Assembly: GCF_021283305.1 (NCBI RefSeq)
Contig: NZ_JAJSOK010000011.1
Location: 62,001 to 126,000 of the forward strand
Length of the DNA stretch: 64,000 nucleotides
Direction of reading: 5' to 3'
Source: Pseudonocardia kujensis
GTDB lineage: Bacteria; Actinomycetota; Actinomycetes; Mycobacteriales; Pseudonocardiaceae
The notes below the pieces were generated by a model, which saw only the letters and a program-made list of their open reading frames with translations, did no database searches and was not told the DNA's origin. Made by a program: the position numbers and the translations under genes. Positions 25,935-34,684 of the stretch are shown piece by piece (the stretch's first letter is position 1; each line of letters starts with the position of its first letter).

Positions 25935-26008
25935 GGTGAGTGACGGGACTTGAACCCGCGACTTCCTGGACCACAACCAGGTGCTCTACCAGCTGAGCTA
26001 CACCCACC
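25935..26008 (-). tRNA. tRNA-His (GTG)
   Basis: The acceptor GTGGGTG/CACTCAC, D-arm GCTC/GAGC, anticodon loop TTGTGGT (anticodon GTG) and T-arm GCGGG/CCCGT with TTCAAGT all pair. The extra G at -1 and the C73 discriminator specific to tRNA-His are encoded. It lies between tRNA-Lys and orn. Confidence 0.95.
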
Positions 26009-26070
26009 ATCGAACCTCCGGGCCGCCCCGGCGTTCTGGAGAGAACTCTACAAGGTCGTGTCGACCGCGT

Positions 26071-26673
26071 TCACCGCGGGGGTGCCAGGGCGGCCGCGGC
26101 GGCCCTGGCCTCGTCGGACGTCGGCCCCGGGGGCTGCACGAACAGGGTCCGCCGGTAGTACTCGAGCTCGCGGATCGACTCCTTGATGTCCGCGAGCGCG
26201 CGGTGGGCGAGGCCCTTCTCGGGCTTGGCGTAGAAGACCCGCGGGAACCAGCGGCGGGCGAGCTCCTTGACGGAGCTGACGTCGATCATGCGGTAGTGCA
26301 GGTGGGCGTCGAGCTCGGGCATGTCCCGGGCGAGGTAGCCGCGGTCGGTGGCGATGGAGTTGCCTGCCAGCGGCGCCGTGCCGGCCTCGGGCACGTGCTC
26401 GCGGATGTAGGCGAGCACCGCCTCCTCGGCCTCCCGCACGGTGGTCCGCGACGCCCGGACCTCCTCGGTCAGGCCGGAGCGCGCGTGCATCTCCCGGACG
26501 ACCTCGGGCATCCCCGCCAGCGCGTCGTCGTCGGCGTGGATCACGACGTCGACGCCCTCGCCGAGCACCTTCAGATCCCCGTCCGTGACGAGTACGGCGA
26601 TCTCGATGAGCGCGTCGCGGCGCAGGTCGAGGCCGGTCATCTCACAGTCGATCCACACCAACCGGTCGTTCAT
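26071..26673 (-). CDS. orn: Oligoribonuclease
   Basis: Orn degrades 2-5 nucleotide RNAs (and pGpG) to monomers in the cytoplasm. The DEDDh exonuclease motifs are all present: [10 protein letters not shown] (Exo I), [17 protein letters not shown] (Exo II) and [14 protein letters not shown] (Exo III). At 200 residues it has the normal length. The ATG at 26673 is followed by the typical [11 protein letters not shown] start. The tRNA-His gene lies just downstream, a common actinobacterial neighbour. It is divergent from the HerA-like ATPase gene. Confidence 0.97.
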   Translation of the reverse strand: MNDRLVWIDCEMTGLDLRRDALIEIAVLVTDGDLKVLGEGVDVVIHADDDALAGMPEVVREMHARSGLTEEVRASRTTVREAEEAVLAYIREHVPEAGTAPLAGNSIATDRGYLARDMPELDAHLHYRMIDVSSVKELARRWFPRVFYAKPEKGLAHRALADIKESIRELEYYRRTLFVQPPGPTSDEARAAAAALAPPR

Positions 26674-26732
26674 GGCCCGCAGCGTATGCGCTGGCCCGCC
26701 GGTTGTCGTACGGCTGGTCTACGCTCCGCGAC

Positions 26733-28268
26733 GTGGGGGAGAACACGCAGAGCGCAGCCCAGGAGATCGCCGCCGGCTACGCCACCGAGGGGGCGGCCCT
26801 CGAGCTGGGCTCGGTCGTGGTCGACGGACAGGTCGACCCGTCGGCGCGCGTCCGGATCCCGTTCGCCACGCTGAACCGGCACGGGCTGGTCGCGGGCGCG
26901 ACGGGTACCGGCAAGACCAAGACCCTGCAGGGGCTCGCCGAACAGCTCTCCGCCGCCGGAGTCCCGGTCCTGCTCGCGGACGTCAAGGGCGACCTCTCCG
27001 GCCTCGCGCGCCCGGGGGAGGACGGCGCGAAGATCCGGTCCCGGGCGAAGGACACCGGGGACGAGTGGGTCGCCACCGGCTTCCCGGTGGAGTTCCTCTC
27101 CCTGGGCGGGAAGTCCTCCGCGATCCCGATCCGTGCCACGCTGACCCAGTTCGGGCCGATCCTGCTGTCGAAGGTCCTCGACCTGAACGACACCCAGGAG
27201 TCCACGCTCGGGCTGATCTTCCACTGGGCCGACCAGCGGAACCTCCCCCTGCTCGACACCAAGGACCTGCGCGCGGTGATCCAGCACCTCACCAGCGACG
27301 AGGGCAAGGCCGACCTCAAGGGGATCGGCGGCGTATCGGCCGCCACCGCCGGCGTCATCCTCCGCGCGCTGGTGAACCTCGAGGCCCAGGGCGGCGAGGA
27401 CTTCTTCGGCGAGCCCGAGTTCGAGCCGGCCGACCTGCTCCGCCAGGTCGACGGCAAGGGCGTCGTCACCCTCGTCGAGCTCGCCGACCAGGCCGCGAAC
27501 CCCAAGCTCTTCTCCACGTTCCTCATGTGGCTGCTCGCCGAGCTCTACGAGGACCTGCCCGAGGCAGGCGACCTCGACAAGCCGAAGCTGGTGTTCTTCT
27601 TCGACGAGGCCCACCTGCTGTTCACCGACGCCTCGAAGGCCTTCCTCGAGCGCATCGAGCAGACCGTGAAGCTGATCCGGTCGAAGGGCGTCGGCGTGTT
27701 CTTCTGCACGCAGCTGCCCACGGACGTGCCCAACGCCGTGCTCTCCCAGCTCGGCGCGCGGGTCCAGCACGCGCTGCGCGCCTTCACCCCCGAGGACCAG
27801 AAGGCGCTGGCGAAGACGGTCAAGACCTACCCGACCTCGAAGGTCTACGACCTGGAGGAGGCGTTGACCACGCTCGGGACCGGCGAGGCGGTCGTCACGG
27901 TGCTGTCCGAGCGGGGCGCGCCCACACCGGTGGCCTGGGCGCGGATGCGGGCGCCCCGGTCGTTGATGGCCGCGATCGGCGGGCCGGCCGTGACCGAGGC
28001 GGCCAAGGCCTCGCCGCTCTACGGCAAGTACGGCGAGACGGTCGACCGCGAGTCGGCGTACGAGAAGCTCACGGCGAAGATCGCCGAGGCCGCCCCGCCG
28101 CCCCCGCAGGCCGCTCCCGAGCCCGAGCGTCGCCGCGAGGAGCGGGAGGAGCCGGGGATGGTCACGCAGATCCTCAACTCGCCGGCCGCCAAGTCGTTCA
28201 TGCGCTCGATGGCCACGCAGCTCGGACGCGAGATCACGCGGGGGCTGTTCGGCACTCGTCGCCGCTGA
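26733..28268 (+). CDS. HerA-like ATPase of the DUF853 family
   Basis: DUF853 proteins are FtsK/HerA-type hexameric ATPases of uncertain function, present in many bacteria. Walker A is VAGATGTGKTKTLQGLAEQL, and Walker B lies in KLVFFFDEAHLLF. The segment VLLADVKGDLSGLARPG is diagnostic for the family, as is GVGVFFCTQLPTDVP. The C-terminal 80 residues are Pro/Glu-rich and end in a basic helix. I chose GTG 26733 (511 residues); the frame is open to a TTG 30 bases upstream. It is a single gene divergent from orn. Confidence 0.88.
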   Translation: MGENTQSAAQEIAAGYATEGAALELGSVVVDGQVDPSARVRIPFATLNRHGLVAGATGTGKTKTLQGLAEQLSAAGVPVLLADVKGDLSGLARPGEDGAKIRSRAKDTGDEWVATGFPVEFLSLGGKSSAIPIRATLTQFGPILLSKVLDLNDTQESTLGLIFHWADQRNLPLLDTKDLRAVIQHLTSDEGKADLKGIGGVSAATAGVILRALVNLEAQGGEDFFGEPEFEPADLLRQVDGKGVVTLVELADQAANPKLFSTFLMWLLAELYEDLPEAGDLDKPKLVFFFDEAHLLFTDASKAFLERIEQTVKLIRSKGVGVFFCTQLPTDVPNAVLSQLGARVQHALRAFTPEDQKALAKTVKTYPTSKVYDLEEALTTLGTGEAVVTVLSERGAPTPVAWARMRAPRSLMAAIGGPAVTEAAKASPLYGKYGETVDRESAYEKLTAKIAEAAPPPPQAAPEPERRREEREEPGMVTQILNSPAAKSFMRSMATQLGREITRGLFGTRRR

Positions 28269-28274
28269 TGTCGA

Positions 28275-28303
28275 TTGACTTTCGATAGATGTCGCTCGAT
28301 ACT
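28275..28303 (+). promoter_or_regulatory. Sigma-70-type promoter for a leaderless transcript
   Basis: TTGACT (28275-28280), a 17-base spacer and GATACT (28298-28303) form a near-consensus promoter. The ATG at 28310 begins six bases after the -10 hexamer, so the mRNA should start at or very near the start codon. This decides against the in-frame ATG at 28289, which would lie inside the promoter spacer. Confidence 0.7.
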
Positions 28304-28309
28304 CGGTAC

Positions 28310-28789
28310 ATGATGACCGAGCATCGAGCGGTGGCGCCGCTCCGGGTGTTCCTCGTGGTCCTGTTCGCGGTGCTGGTCGTGTTCCAGACCCTGTCGTTGC
28401 CGGGGCAGTGGGCCCACATGGCGGAGGAGTCGCCCGATCTCGCGTACCTCCGCTGGCCGCTGACCGCGCTGTCGGTGTTCTGGGTGCTGTGCGTCCAGGT
28501 CGTGATCGTGGCGACCTGGATGCTCCTCGGCCGGGTGCGCAAGGACCGGATCTTCAGCCCGGCCTCCCTGGTGTGGGTCGACGCGATCGTGTGGGCTGTC
28601 GTGGCGGCGTGGGTGGTGCTCGTGGGGGTGTTCCTCTGGGTCGGGTTCCGGGCCGACGACCCCGGGATGCCGATGCTGCTGTTCCTCATGGTCGTCGGGG
28701 TCGCCGTGGTGGGGCTGCTGGTGGTGGTGATGCGGGCGCTGTTGCGGCAGGCCACGACGCTGCGCACCGACCTGGAGGCGGTCGTCTGA
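28310..28789 (+). CDS. DUF2975 membrane protein
   Basis: A four-helix integral membrane protein of 159 residues. The hydrophobic segments are RVFLVVLFAVLVVFQTLSL, a helix around FWVLCVQVVIVATWMLL, one around AIVWAVVAAWVVLVGVFLWV and one around LLFLMVVGVAVVGLLVVV. The loop RVRKDRIFSPASLVWVDAI is characteristic of DUF2975. Its stop overlaps the start of a small XRE gene (TGATG), the standard pairing for this family. The pair probably forms a membrane-linked regulatory unit; the signal is unknown. The leaderless promoter fixes the start at 28310 (or ATG 28313). Confidence 0.85.
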   Translation: MMTEHRAVAPLRVFLVVLFAVLVVFQTLSLPGQWAHMAEESPDLAYLRWPLTALSVFWVLCVQVVIVATWMLLGRVRKDRIFSPASLVWVDAIVWAVVAAWVVLVGVFLWVGFRADDPGMPMLLFLMVVGVAVVGLLVVVMRALLRQATTLRTDLEAVV

Positions 28790-29037
28790 TGCCGATCGTG
28801 GTGCGGATCGACGTCGAGCTGGCCCGGCGCAAGATGAGCGTCGGGGAGTTCGCCGACCGGGTCGGGCTCACGCCCGCCAACGTGGCGGTGCTGAAGAACG
28901 GTCGGGCCAAGGCGGTCCGGTTCAGCACCCTGGACGCGATGTGCCGGGTGCTCGGGTGCCAGCCCGGCGACCTGCTGGAGTGGGTCCCGGCGCAGGAGAC
29001 CGCGGACGAGGCGGCGGAGGCCGCCGAGCGGTCCTGA
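28789..29037 (+). CDS. Small XRE-family regulator (YozG-like)
   Basis: An 82-residue protein that is essentially one helix-turn-helix domain: VRIDVELARRKMSVGEFADR, then GLTPANVAVLKNGRAKAVRF and STLDAMCRVLGCQPGDLLEW. It overlaps the DUF2975 stop, so the two are translationally coupled, as in many Gram-positive genomes. It probably controls its own operon, possibly through sequestration by the membrane partner; that mechanism is inference. The C-terminal tail is acidic. Confidence 0.85.
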   Translation: MPIVVRIDVELARRKMSVGEFADRVGLTPANVAVLKNGRAKAVRFSTLDAMCRVLGCQPGDLLEWVPAQETADEAAEAAERS

Positions 29038-29046
29038 GCTGCGGCC

Positions 29047-29418
29047 GTGCCGTGGTCCGGCCCGCACGTCTGCGGCGTCGATGCGGCCCTGGACGTGGTG
29101 AGCGGCAAGTGGAAGGGCCTGATCCTCTGCGAGCCGGACGAGCACGGTGTCCGGCGCTTCGCCGAGCTGCGCCGCGGGCTGCCGGGGGTCAGCGAGAAGA
29201 CACCGACCCCGCACCTGCGCGAGCTGGAGCAGGACGGGCTCGTCCACCGCGAGGTCTACGCGGAGGTGCCGCCGCGCGCGGAGTACTCCCTGACCGACGA
29301 CGGCCGGGCCCTCAACGAGGCGCCGGCGCCCCTGGGGACGTGGGGGCAGGAACGGATCCGGCGCGCCGGGCTCATGCTCGTCGAGCACGCCGACGCGGGG
29401 CGGATGCCGCGTCCGTGA
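29047..29418 (+). CDS. HxlR-family regulator
   Basis: HxlR (DUF24) proteins are single-domain winged-helix regulators, often sensing electrophiles or redox change through an N-terminal cysteine. The family start is seen: C-G-V-D-AALDVVSGKWKGLIL, with a cysteine at residue 9, followed by RRFAELRRGLPGVSEKTPT and LREVEQ-like LRELEQDGLVHREVYAEVPP. It has 123 residues with a GTG start nine bases after the XRE gene. Its last 47 bases overlap the convergent PH-domain gene. The target genes are unknown. Confidence 0.87.
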   Translation: MPWSGPHVCGVDAALDVVSGKWKGLILCEPDEHGVRRFAELRRGLPGVSEKTPTPHLRELEQDGLVHREVYAEVPPRAEYSLTDDGRALNEAPAPLGTWGQERIRRAGLMLVEHADAGRMPRP

Positions 29419-30961
29419 GGTCTTCCGTGCACCCGGCGGACGAGCGCGGGAGCAGGCCTGGTGTGGTCGCCTCGGCCAGCGCGACGGCGTCGGCCGCGCC
29501 GACGTCGAGGATCCGGTAGCCGCCCTCGCCCGCGGCGGTCACCGCCTGCAGCGTGACCAGCCCGGCGCGGCGTTGGAACGGGCTCTGCCGGACGGTCCAG
29601 CCGATCACCCCGGAGCGCTGCAGCGCCACGGTCCGGCGCGACAGCCCGCCGAGCCGGGTGACCAGGTGGCGCGGGGTGAGCGCGTGCCCGAGCGCCCGGT
29701 ACCGGTCGGCGGCGAGCAGGGCGGCGAGCGGCACGAGCACGACCGTGCCCGGCCAGATCCACCCGAGCCCCGGCCACACCCGCCCGACGCCGGCCGCCGC
29801 CGCGACCAACACGAGCACCGGCAGGAGGGCGCGGGTGTACCGGCGTCGCCGCGCGGCCGGCGGGTGCGGGAGCAACGGGGTGCGCGTGGGGTCGGCCTCG
29901 TCGGGCACCCGGCGCAGCGCCGCGCCCGCGACCCGGTGCGCCTCGGCCCGCGGTGCCGGCGGCTGCAGCACCCCACCCTGCGCCTCCCGCCCGAGCCCGG
30001 TGGACAGGGCGCGCGTCTGGGCGCCGCCCCCGGCGCGCAGCAGCAGCGGCTCGTGCACCCCGACCCCGCGCAGCCGCTCCTCCGCGACCGACAGCGAACG
30101 GGTGGTGAGCAGCCCGCGCCGGACCCGTAGCGTGCCGTCGGCCTCGCGGGTCAGCCGGTACCCCCACCAGCGCTCGGTGAACAACACCAGCGACCCGACG
30201 ACGGCCACCACCAGCAGCGCCAGCCCCACCGACCCCACGGCCAGCCACAACGGGGCCGCCGCGAGCCGCTCGGCCGCGGCGTCGACGCCGTCGACGTCGG
30301 TGGGGCTCACGCCCAGCTCGTTGAGCACGTTGAAGCCGGCGGCCGCGATCGCGCCGACACCTGCCAAGGAGGAGAAGGTCAGCGGGGCGAACCGCAGCCA
30401 GGACCAGTGCAGCCGGGCCAGCACCTCCGCCTCCGGCTCGACCGGCCGTGCGAGGGGCGTGCTCCGCGGCTCGGCCGGCCGCCGGTCCAGCAGCTCGCGC
30501 CGCAGCGTCTCGGCCTCGGCCGTACTGACGGCGTCGAGCGTGAGGCCGCCGTTTCGGTGCTCCCCACCCGACTCGGCCGCCCGTACCGCCACCACGCTGA
30601 GCCGGAAGGCGCGGTGCAGCGGCGACGCCGTGAGGTCGACGGTGCGGATCCGGTCCCGCGGCACCGAACGCCGTTGCCGGCGCAGCCAGCCGCTGTGCAG
30701 CTCCACCCGCTCGGCGGTGATCCGGTACCGGGTGGTGCGCCAGCGCACCACGCCGGCGACGACCACCAGCACGCCGATCCCCAGGGTGATCCACGGCCGG
30801 ACCGGGTCGTTGGTGCTGCCGATGATCAGGACGACGAGCAGCACCGGCACGAACTTGACCAGTGTCCGGACCGGCTCGACGACCACCATCCGCAGGTCGA
30901 GCCGGCGCCACGGGACCTCGGCGTCCACCGAGGGGTCGACGGGATCCGCCGAGACCGTCAT
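29372..30961 (-). CDS. PH-domain membrane protein (bPH2/YdbT-like)
   Basis: A 529-residue membrane protein with repeated bacterial PH-like domains (bPH2, DUF304). The N-terminal helices (VPVLLVVLIIGS, TLGIGVLVVVAGVV) lead into RTTRYRITAERVELHSGWL and RRSVPRDRIRTVDLTASPLH. The pattern recurs twice more (WWGYRLTREADGTLRVRRGL and ALTPRHLVTRLGGLSRRTVA) with further membrane helices between. YdbT-type proteins are linked to stress or bacteriocin resistance in Bacillus; a role here is unproven. The ATG overlaps the upstream gene's stop (ATGA), so the two PH proteins form an operon. Its 3' end overlaps the HxlR gene. Confidence 0.83.
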   Translation of the reverse strand: MTVSADPVDPSVDAEVPWRRLDLRMVVVEPVRTLVKFVPVLLVVLIIGSTNDPVRPWITLGIGVLVVVAGVVRWRTTRYRITAERVELHSGWLRRQRRSVPRDRIRTVDLTASPLHRAFRLSVVAVRAAESGGEHRNGGLTLDAVSTAEAETLRRELLDRRPAEPRSTPLARPVEPEAEVLARLHWSWLRFAPLTFSSLAGVGAIAAAGFNVLNELGVSPTDVDGVDAAAERLAAAPLWLAVGSVGLALLVVAVVGSLVLFTERWWGYRLTREADGTLRVRRGLLTTRSLSVAEERLRGVGVHEPLLLRAGGGAQTRALSTGLGREAQGGVLQPPAPRAEAHRVAGAALRRVPDEADPTRTPLLPHPPAARRRRYTRALLPVLVLVAAAAGVGRVWPGLGWIWPGTVVLVPLAALLAADRYRALGHALTPRHLVTRLGGLSRRTVALQRSGVIGWTVRQSPFQRRAGLVTLQAVTAAGEGGYRILDVGAADAVALAEATTPGLLPRSSAGCTEDLTDAASAPRRRARRA

Positions 30962-31467
30962 GTGGCGTCGCCGGGTGTCGCCTGGGTGGTCTCGGTGAGC
31001 TGGCGGGCGAGCTCCTGGGCGTGCGCCGTGGCCAGGCCGCGGATGGTGACGGGACCGCGTGCACTCGCCGTCGTCACCGTGACACTGGCCAGCCCGAGCA
31101 GCTGCTGCAGCGGCCCGTGCTCGGTGTCGACGGTCTGCACCCTCGAGATCGGCGCGATCCGCCACTCGCGCACGAGCCAGCCGGACAGCGTGTAGACCGC
31201 CTCGTCCGTGACCTCCCAGCGGTGGATCCGGAACAGGATCCCGGGGACGACGGCCGCGTAGCAGAGCCCGGCGACCACCGTCGCCACGAACGTGCCCCAC
31301 AACCAGCCCGGCCCGCCCAGGACCAGCGCCACCACGAGCTGGGGGAGCGCGACGACGCCGGCGCCACCCAGGCCGCGCAGCCGCCACCAGCTCCGCGCAC
31401 GCGGGTCGACCCGGTGCGCGGGTGGGCGGAGCGGGAGCGCGGTCGGCACGGTGGACCCGGTCTGCAT
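30958..31467 (-). CDS. PH-domain membrane protein (bPH2/YdbS-like)
   Basis: The single-domain partner of the larger PH protein. Two membrane helices (residues about 32-80: VALPQLVVALVLGGPGWLWG, FVATVVAGLCYAAVVPGI) precede one bPH2 domain with RIHRWEVTDEAVYTLSGWLV and WRIAPISRVQTVDTEHGP, the family core. The ATG at 31467 gives 169 residues. YdbS/YdbT-like pairs in this order are common. It is divergent from a HAD phosphatase gene. Confidence 0.85.
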   Translation of the reverse strand: MQTGSTVPTALPLRPPAHRVDPRARSWWRLRGLGGAGVVALPQLVVALVLGGPGWLWGTFVATVVAGLCYAAVVPGILFRIHRWEVTDEAVYTLSGWLVREWRIAPISRVQTVDTEHGPLQQLLGLASVTVTTASARGPVTIRGLATAHAQELARQLTETTQATPGDAT

Positions 31468-31561
31468 GGGTTCATGCTGCCGAAACACCCCGGTCGGTGT
31501 CGCGGGACCCTCCGGAAGCCGCGGTGCGCCCGTCGGCCGGGCGCGCCGTAGGGTCGGGCGT

Positions 31562-32398
31562 GTGCGACCCCCGGGATGGCAGCCGCGACTGATCGCTCTC
31601 GACATCGACGGCACCACGGTTCACGAGAAGAACCCGCCCAGTCCGCGGGTCCTCGCGGCCATCCGGGAGATCGGGCGGCACGCCGTGGTCACCCTGTGCA
31701 CCGGGCGGACCGTGCTCGGCGTCGGGCACGTGCTGGACCAGCTGCAGCTCGGCGGGCGTCCGGCGGGCGACCGGTACACCGACCGCTTCGTCGACACCGA
31801 GCACACGACCGTCTGCTCGAACGGCGCCGTCGTGCTCGACACCGGCTCGCGCGAGGTGCGATACGCGATCCGGTTCGAGCCGGGGCCGGTCGTCGCGGCG
31901 GTGCGCGAGGCCCTGCCGGGGGCGGTGTTCGGGTGCGAGGAGGTCGGCGTCGGGCAGCGGGTCGGCGCGCCCTTCCCCGACGGCATCCTCGCCGGCCGGG
32001 TCCGGGTGGTCGACGAGGCCGAGCTCCTCGGCGAGCCGACGCCGAAGGTGGTCGCGTACTGGCCGCACGGCACGCCCGCGGACGTCGCCGAGCGGATGGC
32101 CGAGGTCGAGGTCCCGGGGGCCGAGGTCAGCCTCGACCACGAGCTGCCGTGGGTGTCGATGGTGCCCGAGGGCGTGTCCAAGGCGTCGGCGCTGGCCGAG
32201 GTCGCGCGGGTCCTCGGCGTGGCGCAGGCGGACGTCCTCGCGGTCGGCGACGGCGACAACGACCGCGCGATGCTCCGGTGGGCCGGCCTCGGGGTGGCGA
32301 TGGGACAGGCACCGCCGGAGGTGAAGGCCGACGCCGACGAGGTCACCGGGACGGTGCAGGAGGACGGCCTCGCCGCGGTGCTGGAGCGGTACGTCTAA
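31562..32398 (+). CDS. HAD-superfamily phosphatase, Cof/IIB type
   Basis: A haloacid-dehalogenase-type hydrolase of 278 residues, probably dephosphorylating a sugar phosphate or other small metabolite. Motif I is IALDIDGTTV with both aspartates. Motif II is TLCTGRTVLGV, motif III includes the Lys in GVSKASALAEVARVLG, and motif IV is VLAVGDGDNDRAML. The IIB cap domain lies between motifs II and III. The GTG at 31562 is the only start close to the conserved N-terminus. The substrate cannot be predicted. Confidence 0.9.
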   Translation: MRPPGWQPRLIALDIDGTTVHEKNPPSPRVLAAIREIGRHAVVTLCTGRTVLGVGHVLDQLQLGGRPAGDRYTDRFVDTEHTTVCSNGAVVLDTGSREVRYAIRFEPGPVVAAVREALPGAVFGCEEVGVGQRVGAPFPDGILAGRVRVVDEAELLGEPTPKVVAYWPHGTPADVAERMAEVEVPGAEVSLDHELPWVSMVPEGVSKASALAEVARVLGVAQADVLAVGDGDNDRAMLRWAGLGVAMGQAPPEVKADADEVTGTVQEDGLAAVLERYV

Positions 32399-32502
32399 CA
32401 GGTCCTGACGAGTGCTCGACGGCCGTCCCTCAACGAGCGCTTCCCGAGCGGCGCTCGACTGCCGTCCGCGAGCGTCGCGGGACGCTGTCGTCGAACGTCT
32501 GC

Positions 32503-33618
32503 TCATCGCCGGGCGTCGCGGCCGAGGGCAGCGAGCTGTGCGGCGCGGACCGGCGCGGTCTGGGCCTGGACGAGGTGGAAGCTCGCCTCGCGGGCCCACC
32601 GCTGCTCGGGGCTGGTGCGCAGCATCGCGCCGCCCGAACGGGCGGCGACCAGGGCGTTCGCGGCGCGGACCGTCAACGCGCCGAGCTCGCCGCGCAGGGC
32701 CAGCCGCTGCGGGATCCGCTCGCGCGGCGGGACCTCGAGCAGCAGGGCGAGGGCTTCGGCGCGGAGGCGCTGTGCTCGCTCGGACAGGCTCGCGGCAAGC
32801 TCCTCGGCCCCGGGCCGGTCCAGTTCCGACAGCGCACGCAGGATCCGGCGGAGCAGACCGGTCGTCGCTGCCGTCGGGTTGGCGGTGCGGGCGGCGTCGA
32901 GCTCGCGGTACTCCGGGCCGTCGACGAGGCCGAGGACACCTTCGGGACCGACGGCGAGCCCGTCGATCTCCAGCGCGACGGTCCGGGTCCCGCCCATCAC
33001 GGCGAGCGGCAGCGGCTCGCCGCCGCGGAGATCGGCCGTGTCGCGTGCCGGGACCAGCGTGAACAGGTACCGGTCGCCGGGCGCGCCGGCGGCGATCATC
33101 ACGTGGTCGACCAGGCCCCAGCCGGTGCACCAGTCGGCGCGTCCGTACAGCCGCCAGCCCGCTCCCTCGGGCTCCGCGCGGACGGCGGGCGGGCCCGGCC
33201 GGCGCAGGTGCGCGATCGCGAGCCCCGCCTGTTCGTCCGCCGAGGACAGGGCCGCGCGGTGCTTCGCGCCGGCGTCCCCGGCCGTGAAGTGGGCCGGGTC
33301 GAGGCCGGTCACGCCGCCCCGGGCGAGCATCTGCGGTGTGCGGTGCTGGTTGACCACGAACCAGGTCGCCGCGCACGCGCCGGCCAGCACCTCGGTGACC
33401 TCGACGTCCGTGAGCGCGCCGGCGCCGAGCCCGCCCTCGGCCTCGGGGATCCGCACGCTCAGCAGCCCCGCCGCCGCGAGCGCCCGGGTGTGCTCCCGCT
33501 CCACCCCGCGCGCCGGGTCGTCGGCCTGCGCGGCATGCGGTTCGAGCAGTTCGACGGCGAGCCGCCGAGCCCGGTCGACGGGCCCCTCGGCAGCGGACCC
33601 GGGGACGGGAGCGATCAC
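32503..33618 (-). CDS. Acyl-CoA dehydrogenase family protein
   Basis: A flavoprotein of the acyl-CoA dehydrogenase fold, 371 residues from GTG 33618. Conserved-type segments are the N-terminal helix ALAAAGLLSVRIPEAEGGLG, the middle beta-domain (GWRLYGRADWCTGWGLVDHV, DRYLFTLVPARDT, LAVGPEGVLG) and a helical C-terminus (GGAMLRTSPEQRWAREASFH) at the usual end of the family. It resembles the flavin-dependent monooxygenase or HsaA-like side of the fold as much as true dehydrogenases. The substrate is unknown. The next gene upstream on the strand is the Suc/Fer-like protein, 131 bases away. Confidence 0.8.
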   Translation of the reverse strand: MIAPVPGSAAEGPVDRARRLAVELLEPHAAQADDPARGVEREHTRALAAAGLLSVRIPEAEGGLGAGALTDVEVTEVLAGACAATWFVVNQHRTPQMLARGGVTGLDPAHFTAGDAGAKHRAALSSADEQAGLAIAHLRRPGPPAVRAEPEGAGWRLYGRADWCTGWGLVDHVMIAAGAPGDRYLFTLVPARDTADLRGGEPLPLAVMGGTRTVALEIDGLAVGPEGVLGLVDGPEYRELDAARTANPTAATTGLLRRILRALSELDRPGAEELAASLSERAQRLRAEALALLLEVPPRERIPQRLALRGELGALTVRAANALVAARSGGAMLRTSPEQRWAREASFHLVQAQTAPVRAAQLAALGRDARR

Positions 33619-33749
33619 GGCAACGACGGTAGGCGCTGCGGCCGCACCGGTGGAGGGGCGGTGGGGAGAAGGCCGACTGCGGCGTCGGGAAAGAGGCGCC
33701 GGCCGGGATCGCGATCGTGCGCCCGAGCAGACGGACGGGGCGGCGCCCC

Positions 33750-34628
33750 TCAGCGGGTCCGGGCCAGCTCCCGGATCTCGGCGGCCACGAGGGGGGCCAT
33801 GCGTTCGAGGGTGCCGCCGCAGGACGTCGGGCGTCCCGGACCGGGGACCGGTTCGACCCGCACGGCCCAGGCGGCGCCGTCGGGCCCGGCGACCAGCACG
33901 TCGGGGCCGTCGATCCGGGCGACGAGGAGGGCGTCGACGTCCCGCAGCCCTGTCCGGGCGCGCACGGCCAGCTCCGCGACCTGCCCGGCCGGCTCCCATG
34001 CGGCGCGGCCGCGGCAGTGCCCGTGCTCCACCTCGCCCTGCCCGGCGGCCTTGCGCGCCTCGATCGCGGAGGCGAGGTCGAGGCGGCCGTAGAGGTAGCC
34101 GGTCGGCAGCACGAGCGCGGTCGGGGCGAAGCGGTGCCCGCCGAGGTGGGAGCACTCCCAGATCTCGTCCGTCTCCGTCTCGGCGAGCCCGCGGGCGAGC
34201 GCGAGCCCGTCGACCGCGCAACACAGGTCGCGGGTGCCGTGCGTGCAGACCATCATCAACGGCCGGGTGACGGGGTCGCCTGCGCGGGCGTCGTCGAGGG
34301 GGACGGACGCGAGGTCCGCGGGCCCGTCGACGACGAACCTCCCGACCCGCCGGGCCCCGGGACCGGTGTCGGCGAGGAGCACGGTGCGCGGCGAGTCCGG
34401 CGGCGGACGACGCCCGGGCCGCCGGATCAGCAGCAGTCGTCGGCCGGCCGCGCGGGCCCGCTCGGCGAGCCCCGCGACGGCGGGATCCGGGTGCCGGTCG
34501 ACGGTCCGCGGCCATGCGCCGAGGTGCTCGACGCACACGAGCCGGTCGCCCACGGGGGCGGTGCCCGGGAGCGGCTCGGCGAGCGCACGCGCGAGTGCGG
34601 AGCAGCGCGTGTCCGTCCTGCCGGCCAT
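33750..34628 (-). CDS. Sucrase/ferredoxin-like (thioredoxin-like Fe-S) protein
   Basis: Suc/Fer-like proteins have a thioredoxin-type fold that can hold a [2Fe-2S] cluster; some reduce ferric siderophores. The cysteine/histidine signature is complete: CTHGTRDLCCAVDG followed by ECSHLGGHRFAPTALVLPTG. The N-terminus has RCSALARALAEPLPGTA and the C-terminus ends with TSCGGTLERMAPLVAAEIRE. It has 292 residues, the usual length. An iron-box-like palindrome overlaps its predicted promoter and supports a role in iron metabolism. The ATG at 34628 is only a few bases after a -10-like TAAGGT, suggesting a leaderless mRNA. Confidence 0.87.
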   Translation of the reverse strand: MAGRTDTRCSALARALAEPLPGTAPVGDRLVCVEHLGAWPRTVDRHPDPAVAGLAERARAAGRRLLLIRRPGRRPPPDSPRTVLLADTGPGARRVGRFVVDGPADLASVPLDDARAGDPVTRPLMMVCTHGTRDLCCAVDGLALARGLAETETDEIWECSHLGGHRFAPTALVLPTGYLYGRLDLASAIEARKAAGQGEVEHGHCRGRAAWEPAGQVAELAVRARTGLRDVDALLVARIDGPDVLVAGPDGAAWAVRVEPVPGPGRPTSCGGTLERMAPLVAAEIRELARTR

Positions 34629-34638
34629 TCCGGGACCC

Positions 34639-34657
34639 TACCTTAGGCGACCCTAAA
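34639..34657 (-). promoter_or_regulatory. IdeR/DtxR-like iron box
   Basis: TACCTTAGGCGACCCTAAA matches the IdeR/DtxR consensus (TTAGGTTAGSCTAACCTAA) at 13 of its last 17 positions, including the TTAGGC core and the CCTAA arm. It lies 11-29 bases before the Suc/Fer-like start codon, over the likely promoter. Iron-dependent repression would fit the gene. Confidence 0.5.
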
Positions 34658-34684
34658 TCGCGCGGGTGACCTCGCACGATGCGG

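Noticed and set aside
31576-34092. 838-codon plus-strand frame over the HAD, acyl-CoA dehydrogenase and Suc/Fer genes
   Set aside because: It runs out of frame through three well-supported genes and has no recognisable domain.
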